Part shown: positions 56,690 to 64,000 of the stretch, in pieces | Numbering within the stretch: position 1 is the first letter of the stretch | How the letters are laid out: every line of letters starts with the position of its first letter | Source of the DNA: Paulownia fortunei | Taxonomy: Eukaryota > Streptophyta > Magnoliopsida > Lamiales > Paulowniaceae | Direction of reading: 5' to 3' | DNA: 64,000 bases | Assembly (NCBI GenBank): GCA_019321725.1 | Contig: CM033109.1 | Location: forward strand, 15,593,993 to 15,657,992 | Notes under the pieces: generated by a model | What the model was told of the DNA's origin: nothing | The model's input: only the letters and a program-made list of their open reading frames with translations | Databases searched by the model: none | Program-made: the position numbers and the translations under genes

Positions 56690-56975
56690 TATGCACTTAT
56701 CATTAGTAAGTTTATTACAAATCAACTTGAAAAAAATCTTATTGACAACATTGCAAATACTAATTGGTCTAAAGTCAAATTAGCTTTTTGGGGACTCTGC
56801 ATTAGGAATTAGAACAATGGAAATGCAAGTGAAGCTCTGTGGCATGGGCACTCTATTATAGAATTCCGTACAAGCATCCAATAAATCAAATGAAATGATA
56901 TTCCAACAATGTTGAAAAAATAATGCTAAAAAACCATATGGACCATCAGATTTGATTTCATCAAGGCTGGGGACT
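56690..56975 (-). pseudogene. LINE (L1-type) reverse transcriptase fragment
   Basis: Minus strand: PSLDEIKSDGPYGFLALFFQ, then HCWNIISFDLLDACTEFYN, SFTCISIVLIPNAESPK, and after a frame shift near 56765 DFRPISICNVVNKIFFKLI. This is the N-terminal RT block of plant LINEs (GPDGF ... FFQxxWxII ... LIPK ... DFRPISLCNVxYK), with the PDG Asp lost. It lies upstream in RT order of the piece at 49350, but on the other strand, so the two are separate insertions. Confidence 0.85.
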
Positions 56976-57199
56976 AAGCATTAAGAAGAGAAATTCGTAT
57001 CCGAAATAAGTTTAAGAATTTTAACCAGATCATGCTGAAGAAATATAGAGCTTAATTAAGTTACTAGGATTTTTTTTAAAGAGGATAATGGATGGTTTTC
57101 CAACTCTCTTTCCAGTGACTCGAAGCCATGACAAACTAAGTTGTAGGTGCAAAACGCTACAATAGGCAATTTTGTCTCATCTAATTAAGTTATTAGGAG

Positions 57200-58345
57200 T
57201 GGATGCATAGTTATTGAGTTAATAGGATTTCGACTACTAATCCATTCCTTAGGCTCAAGTGGGAGATTAGTAGATGAAAGAATTATACTTGCACGATATT
57301 TATAATTAAAAAGGTTCATTCTTTCACTTATATCAAGTCTTCATAACATGTTTCTAGACACTACCCATGATTTGTGAGGTTCTTGAAATTAATGAGTTAA
57401 TTTCAAAACAATTAATTAATTAAAATAATCAAATTATTCAATTAAGTCACAGGAATTGTGAGCCCACTACTAGCTTATGGTTGAATCTAAGAGGTTTTAC
57501 ACTAACTTTTACAAATCCATTTCTTGTTTAAGGAATAATCCAAATATTGGATTATATTTAATTAATATGATTAAATAAATAAGATTTAATTAATTCGAGT
57601 ATAGAATTAATTAGAATTAATTGATTAGATTAATTAGTTGACCTATTTGGATAAGATAGCCCATATGGAATTAATGAATAATTGATTAGAATAATTAATC
57701 ATAGTGGTCTTATTTAATTCATAAAATGAATTAATTTGATTGATTGGATCAACTAAATTGAATCCAATTTTTTTTATCAAGCCACCTGCATCTAGGTGGG
57801 GGGTTAAGCATAGACTCCTATCATTATATTAATATCCCCAAAAGGAGTACAAAAAGTTTTAAAAGTAATAAATGAGGAGTAGTACTCCCTTTACATAAAC
57901 ATAATTAATTAATTAAATTTGAGTCTATTAGGTATGAGCTTATAGGAAGCTTATTTTGATTAGGATAGAAAATCTAAATCCGATTTAATTAGGTGTAAGT
58001 CTTCTTACCTTGTAGAAATAAGAAGACTTACCCTGTAGAAGTACAAGGAACATGGATAAGGAAGGAGTTTTCTTGATATGGAAACTATGTGGACATATAC
58101 ACCCCAAAGTGATTGGCTACCACAGCAATGCGATTACACTTAGTGGCTGAATTTTCAAAGCAAAATACACTTGAAATTTGCCCCTATTTTGTCCTCCTTT
58201 AGCCGTCCACTTTGCTCCCTAATTACAAGGGTTTTAATTCTTCTTTTTATAAGTTGAAATTGAGAATTAAAATCAATACCTAAGATAATAGTTGTGCTAG
58301 TTCCATAATTTCAAACACCTTGAACTAGAATCATCGATTTGTATC
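57200..58345 (+). repeat. Copia LTR fragment, forward
   Basis: GGATTTCGACTACTAATCC, then CTCAAGTGGGAGATTAG and AATTAATTAATTAAAATAAT, as in 35680-35780 and 10370-10450. It continues through AATTAATT-rich sequence, a paired AGAAGACTTACC / AAGTCTTCTTACC (58006-58035) and the pyrimidine-rich block near 58190-58250. Start and end are both missing or unrecognisable. Confidence 0.65.
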
Positions 58346-60884
58346 CTACTAGTAAAAGAACCTTTACGAGTGGGCATTTGGGGTACGGGTATGCTTAGAG
58401 GGGACACAATTGGAGCTAAAAAAGAATCAATCCATCTTTGAAATTTTGAGTGGTGTGACAATAATGGGAATTGATAATAATTTCAATCATTACAACCATC
58501 TTTATAGCTGGAAGACAATCAAGTATCAAGTTTCGAACTTTATCCTACACATTATTAAATCTCATAATTTGATCAATCAATCGAGTTTCGGGATATCACA
58601 CTTGCATGTGATGTATGATTTTGTTATGTTTTTAATTTTTTTTTTACATAAGGTATCCCAGATTCGCGTGAACCTAAGAGCGGTATTAAAGCTTAGGGTT
58701 AATATATTTATACCTTCACGATTGCATATTTCAAATTTATATGATAAATCAAAATTTTATATGCGGAAAATTGTTCATGCAATTTTTATTTTTTTGGATT
58801 AGCTATTTTATTGTTAAAATTAGAAACGAGATAATGATAAGGGAAAAAATGATCTTGCACGCCTAAGCCCCAATCCAATGTGCGATGTCAGGTGGAAGGA
58901 GTTTGATTTTTGCCCATGCACTCAAGAACATCAGGACAACATTGATAGGTGTTGGCTTAGTGCCCAACTCGACTAAGCAATCTGCCACCAGACAAATTAC
59001 ATGCCATCATCCTACTAGATTGGGCGACAGTAGGAAATGCAATTCTTGGATTTTTTTAATTTCATAATTTTCAAGAAAAAATCAAGATTCAATAGAAAAA
59101 GTTTAATATCTGCTTGGGTGTCGCCCAACCAGTAGGTGCCTAGTGCCAAGCACTTAACGGGCATAATGCATAGCACCTAGGCCCTGGGCCAATAAGCTTA
59201 GTTCTATCGATAGCGCCCACCACCTTACAAGTATCATGTCGTGCATGATGCCTTGCTAGCCTAACCATAAGTTAGATGGCAGCCTCGGGCTCCTACCCCT
59301 TCTGGTTTCAATGTGTAATTATTATAAGTATTTTTAGTTTATCCATTTTAAAATTAAATATTTATTTTAAATTAATAAAAACAAATTTTTATGAAAACTA
59401 AAATTTTGATCTAAAATTATAATCGGCACATAATGTAATCGATAAATTTAACATACTTTCATTGTCATGTGATCATTTAGGTTTGAGCATGTTGATTGGA
59501 TGATCATGGAGCCTAGACCAATATGATTGATTTATTTTTAAGCACATTTTGGTTATTTTAGATTTTACTTAAAATGAGGCCTATATGTCTCGCCTTTCTC
59601 CATTTTTTCTAAATGTAAATTCTATCTCCCTTATATGTACCTCCCCTTGGAATTATTCCAAGGTTTCTTGTAGATTTTTCAAATATAAAGAGAGTAGAAT
59701 CAGATGGTGAGATTTTCTTCTTCTTTATTTTTTTATTTTAACAGATATTATAAGAAGAAGGAGAAAAGATGGAGCAAAGACGAAAAGGCCTATGAATATA
59801 TCGGATATATTTGTGTAATAGTTCGTTAATTATCTCCCTATATTGACCTTTGATCTACATTAGCTTGAGTGGATCGAATAAAAATTGCGGCTCATGATCA
59901 TCCATAGTTAGTATGATGCATGTTGTGATTTTCTAATGTATACCTTATGATGCTTTCTTTACTTGCCATCATTAGGGTAGATAATACTAAATAAGATGAT
60001 CATAAGATAGGGCCTTACATGGAAACAATTCCCTTATTTAAAAATGTTTCAAATTTAAAAATCTTAAACAGATTTATATTAAGCGAAAATAGGTAATATT
60101 GGGCTAGGCCCAATCGTCTATGCTTTCTATTATAAGTAGTGACATGTGATGAGCTGTTGCACTTAATTCATTAGCCATGAGTCGTGCAATGTGATAACTA
60201 TTGGTAAGTTATGATCACTACTAAGTATTATGAATCCTCGTAGGATGGTGAATCTAAACATCAGCCATGAGTCATGGGACATTTGGGGGTCTTATCTATA
60301 TGCATATTTGAAGCGTCTCGCTTGACTTTAGTACTATATAAGCTCATAATATTGGGGTATATGAAAAAGTTAGGCAAAATAGCTTGAGCATTGCATAGGG
60401 ATGCAATCATTAATCTATTGACCACTTTTTGCCTTTGTCATATGGGCTCATAATATTATGGTGTATGAAAAAGTCAATTAGACCTCAAGTCTCCAAGGAA
60501 ATTGAAAAGTTACATCATGAGAGTGATTGAATTAAAATAAAATAGTGAGAGATATTTATAATTAAAAACCATATTACAAATTGATGTTAGATTAAACAAA
60601 TGCTTATTTTTTGCTTCACACATATTTTTTAAGATAAACAAAAATGGTTTAAAATCTACTTGCATCCATCTTGGACATCAACAAACTCATCAGTCCTAAT
60701 TTTCTCGATTGGCTGAGGAACCTTAGCTAGCTCAATTGTGATTAGGTATGATATGGGATGTGTGATGGTGGATCTTCTTAATATAATTGGTGCTCTCTCT
60801 CAAGTAGGACCTAATCTACACCTAGTAGGCCACCGATGCCATCTCTAGCTACAAGCCATCCCACTAAGAGTGTCCTGCGTTTTG
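58346..60884. other. 2.5 kb without recognised genes
   Basis: Contains a 130-codon plus-strand open frame (58410-58802) and a 60-codon one (58885-59067), neither resembling a known family. A GC-richer part (58860-59290) has TTGGGTGTCGCCCAA-type sequence and several TAGTGCC/TAGGTGC words. Two similar ~30-bp blocks (GCTCATAATATTGGGGTATA at 60340; GCTCATAATATTATGGTGTA at 60448) lie ~108 bp apart. It may hold a diverged transposon that I cannot identify. Confidence 0.4.
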
Positions 60885-62164
60885 TAAATTCTACTAGCTT
60901 TTAGTTTTTACACTTATGATTACCACACATAGCTATGCCTATATCTCTTTAGGGGTTGGTTTGTGACATATACTACCTGATCCATTTGCACAACCTCACC
61001 TCTCGATCTTAATTACAATAATTTAAATCAACTTGAAATTGGGCAAGTCTCAAGAAGCATTAAACATATAATATATGCTCATCACAATAAAAACAATATT
61101 CCAGTCACAATATAAATATCAATATATAACTCCATTAAGATGGCTTTCCAAGCCATGACAAAAGTGGTTTAGTTCATATGGAAATTAAGCAAGCACCAAG
61201 TGTTTCCCAACATCATGATTCTTACAATTTTTTCAAAACTAAGCGAAATGAAAAAAAGAAATTAAAGTAGAAGATTACAACCATTAAGTGATTTTTCACT
61301 TCTTTTTCAAAATCTTCGATACCCAATGAAGCTCCGCATCTTCTTGTCTTTAAATACCAAGCTCCTTGGTAATGTGTGTTTATGTTCTTGGAGTACTGTG
61401 TGAAGAAATATGGAGAAATGTGTATTTTTGGTAGAGAAGAAATGTGTGTGAGAATTTAGGTATAGAGTGTGTGGATGATGAATTGTGTGTTTGATGAGTA
61501 TATTGTGTGTTGTTTAAGAAATTATATGTAACCATATGTGTATCTCACATTTTTATGATGTAATTGTGCACGTATAGTATATTTAATAGAGTATCACATG
61601 GTGCATGAGGGTGTAGTGGTGTATAACAAGAAAGATTCTATGAATGACTTTGATTGCCGCTTGTCCTTCAAAATCCATAGATATTGTTTTTCAACTCTAG
61701 ACCACTAGCACCGCGGCACGGAGATCAGGCCCTATAACTCCAAATGCCGTATTCTTCAGGCAGGGTAGTGTGGCCTGAGGGGTATCGCGATACTTCACAA
61801 GTTGCTGTTCACTACCTATTTTATGCCCCTCACACCATAGTGCAACCCTATAGGGTGTCATGGCGTGAGGTCTTGCACTTCAGACTCCGCGACACCACTT
61901 TAGGAGGTGTCGTGGCACCAAACATTCTTCAGCTATTATCCATTTTTCCCTCTGGCACCGTAGCGCCATTTCCTTGGTATCGCGATGCAAGATCATTTGT
62001 CACCAAACTTAGCCATTTTCACCATGATTTTACTCCATTCTTAATTCTTAGTCTCTATACATAATTATCACAAAATAAGGCATAACTATATCGATCATAA
62101 GGTAAAAACATATGCAATTGTGCTCATGGAGATGTTGAAAATGTCATACTTTTCAAGCCTATCA
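60885..62164 (-). repeat. LTR-B, minus-oriented, 3' part truncated
   Basis: Starts (minus strand) TGATAGGCTTG at 62164 and matches 37683-39362 in order: GAGCACAATTGCATATG, the GC-rich block (61710-61985), CA-rich block (61400-61650 in complement) and GCATATATTATATG near 61065. The match fades at about 60885, leaving ~0.4 kb of the LTR's end missing. Confidence 0.72.
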
Positions 62165-63897
62165 ACTACCTCCAAACATACTTTTTGCTTGTCCTTGAGT
62201 AAAACTCAAAATTAAATAATCATAGACTCATACTTTGATCATGAATTACTAAGCTTGATCAACCAGTTCAAGTGCCTCATATCTTTATTGCACATGAATC
62301 TGAAGGTTAGTCACAAAGCTAGTCGAATGACCCTACAAAACTTGTGTTTGATCAATTTTGTCATGAATTCAAAACGTGCGTATGTGAAGTGTTAAGTTCA
62401 AGTTTCATGTATATATTTTTGGTATGATTTCACAACCAATGATCCCCTTAGTCTAAGCAAGGAGTCTCTTTGGTGCTTAATATGCTTGATTTTCATACAC
62501 CTTCTTCACTAATGCAGACACCACACAAACTTAGATCAATAGGACTTTAATAAGCTTGTAATGTAAGGTTTAGGTTCTAGTTGCCAAGAAAGGGTAAGGG
62601 TAACACAAAACAAGAGAACAAAGTTTTTTTGCACTTCAACATCTTTACTGTCCTTTTTTCTTTCTTCCCCAATTCCTCCATTGCCTTTTTGGGATTCATA
62701 CTTTTCATCATGTTCTTTTTGCTTGAAACTTATTTTATTCTTTCATACACATTTTTTTCTTTCTATTTTATTTTTTTCTATCTTTTTTTCTTCATGAATC
62801 CCAAGGCTTTATTTTTTTTTCTTCATTCCTTCACAATCCCCAAACTTATTTCTTTTTGTCGAATTGGGTTGTAATGTCTCCCTTACTTGCATCAGTTACT
62901 CATACACCCTTATTTTTTCATTCATATACCCTCATCAAAAGTTCACAATGTGTTGCACACTAAGCTCACTTTGGGACAACTCATGGTTTTTTGGGTTATA
63001 CATGGTGGATGTATTGAGCTTATATGAAATAAAGTCGAATGGTGGTAATTCATACGCTTTACATATGCTATTGTTCTCAATAAGGCATAATGGGGTGACT
63101 AGTGATAGATATGTACTCATGGTAGGCTTGGAAGGCTCAAACGAGTCAAATATGTCCTAAATTATTTTCTAATTTGCTAGTTATCTAGGATTTCGCCTTA
63201 AAAGGTAATCAATCAAATTTTAGAACACCACAAAATGGTCAATAAAACTCATTGAAAGCAAAATCCAGCACCAAGTAGCATGCAATTCACAAGAATTCGG
63301 CACAACATGCTTAATGAAAATTCATCAATCATGACAAAGATCAAATACACACAAGAATCACCATGTTACAAAGCTAGCAACCTTTCTTTCCTCTAGACTC
63401 TATATAATATCAATTAAGTTTTATCATAGGCTATCGGTCATCAAGTTATTAATTCAATCACAAAACTTGAACTTACTAAGTTTATTAACAAAGCATGCTT
63501 GCTCTTGGACTCTTATTGCATACATGTAATTCCACACAGTTCATCAATTAAAATTAAAAAAATTACCTCAATTTTTCACATAAACCTCAAACACACAAAA
63601 TACAAATCCCACCCATAATCTTAAAATCAACATTATCTTCAATGCTAATGAATTAAAGCATACAAGAGAGGGAAAATAGAAAATTCCCTTTTAAATAGAT
63701 GATGCCGTTGGAGTTCATGGGAGATCCACATATATCACCAAGGAGATGTTCATCTACACAAGAAAAGAAGACATAAAAGCACATGGGCTATCCACAAAAT
63801 ACCAAGAAATAATAAAAAATGAAAACAACCAAAATAAAAAAAGTACTAAGGGAAGGAATAGTTCTAATTTATAGTCTTTAGATTAACTTAAAATATC
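62165..63897 (-). mobile_element. 3' untranslated part of the Athila/Tat-type element
   Basis: Reverse of 36456-37682 plus ~0.5 kb more. It includes the polypurine tract (minus strand GTATGTTTGGAGGTAG), the decayed hairpin site (62184-62205) and the purine-only strand run seen here as T/C at 62700-62825. It has no gene; open frames on either strand come from low-complexity runs. This copy links LTR-B to the integrase end at 63898. Confidence 0.75.
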
Positions 63898-64000
63898 TCA
63901 TGGGGAGTAGGCAAGAATAATAGTGGACATGGTGCCATCAATGCCACTCCCCAAATACGACTTCAACCTTTATCTATTCACTTTGAAAGCGTCTATCTTC
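63898..64000 (-). pseudogene. Athila/Tat-type integrase C-terminus, runs off the window
   Basis: Minus-strand frame DAFKVNR, a stop, then RLKSYLGSGIDGTMSTIILA and YSP with TGA at 63900-63898. This matches the F-x-VNGQRLKPYLGG ending of Athila/Tat integrases. The rest of pol lies beyond base 64000. It is already nonsense-mutated (the TAA in place of Gly-Gln or His). Confidence 0.75.

Noticed and set aside
1..64000. CRISPR array, tRNA or rRNA genes
   Set aside because: No regularly spaced identical repeats with unique spacers and no tRNA cloverleaf A/B-box pair or rRNA sequence was seen on either strand by eye.

Overview
The window is nuclear DNA from a flowering plant, probably a eudicot. It is AT-rich, gene-poor and packed with nested LTR retrotransposons. 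It holds an intron-bearing plant-type ZIP metal transporter, a remnant of a BIR1-type LRR receptor kinase, decayed Ty3/gypsy (Tat-type, Tekay/Del chromovirus-type, Athila/Tat-type) and Ty1/copia elements, LINE pieces and a short chloroplast ndhC insertion. Nothing bacterial or viral in the ordinary sense was seen: no CRISPR array, operon or tRNA gene. The species cannot be named from the sequence.

Left end (1-4.9 kb). One intact-looking host gene, a two-exon ZIP2/ZIP11-like zinc/metal transporter on the minus strand (2606 to 886), is followed by a minus-strand BIR1-like receptor-kinase pseudogene (4878 to 3586). That pseudogene has several frameshifts and is cut off at its 5' side by a Tat-type gypsy LTR starting at 4879.

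4.9-19.2 kb. The Tat-type element (LTR, primer-binding site, gag, protease, RT/RNase H on +) runs into a 100-N gap. Beyond the gap are a copia tail and its ~2.1 kb LTR, an inverted piece of the same LTR, the integrase/chromodomain end of a Tekay-like element with its own LTR (called LTR-A here), a Tekay gag-protease piece and a minus-oriented solo LTR-A.

19.2-26.1 kb. One 6.9 kb minus-strand LTR element is still delimited by two ~350 bp LTRs. It carries recognisable gag and protease but no visible RT or integrase. Its 3' part contains three patches of imperfect tandem repeats.

26.1-53 kb. A plastid ndhC fragment is followed by mostly LTR-A copies and copia and Athila/Tat-type LTRs (the latter called LTR-B) in both orientations, layered on each other. 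Three LTR-A copies are clean solo LTRs with perfect 5-bp target-site duplications (28926-31778 GCTGT, 40637-43429 ATTAT, 44797-47935 CTTAC). Two of these sit inside older LTR-A copies and one sits inside a Tekay integrase gene.

53-64 kb. After a second 100-N gap comes a minus-strand Athila-like gag-protease with primer-binding site and LTR, then a LINE RT fragment, a copia LTR fragment, a stretch I cannot assign, and the 3' end of an Athila/Tat-type element (integrase C-terminus, long 3' UTR, LTR-B) that runs off the right edge.

Only the ZIP gene looks functional. Everything else reads as a record of insertion, LTR-LTR recombination and decay. I did not find a convincing new biological system. 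The most interesting signals are the TR-GAG-like element with satellite-like 3' repeats, a perfect hairpin just upstream of an Athila/Tat-type polypurine tract, and premature stops shared by two Tekay copies.
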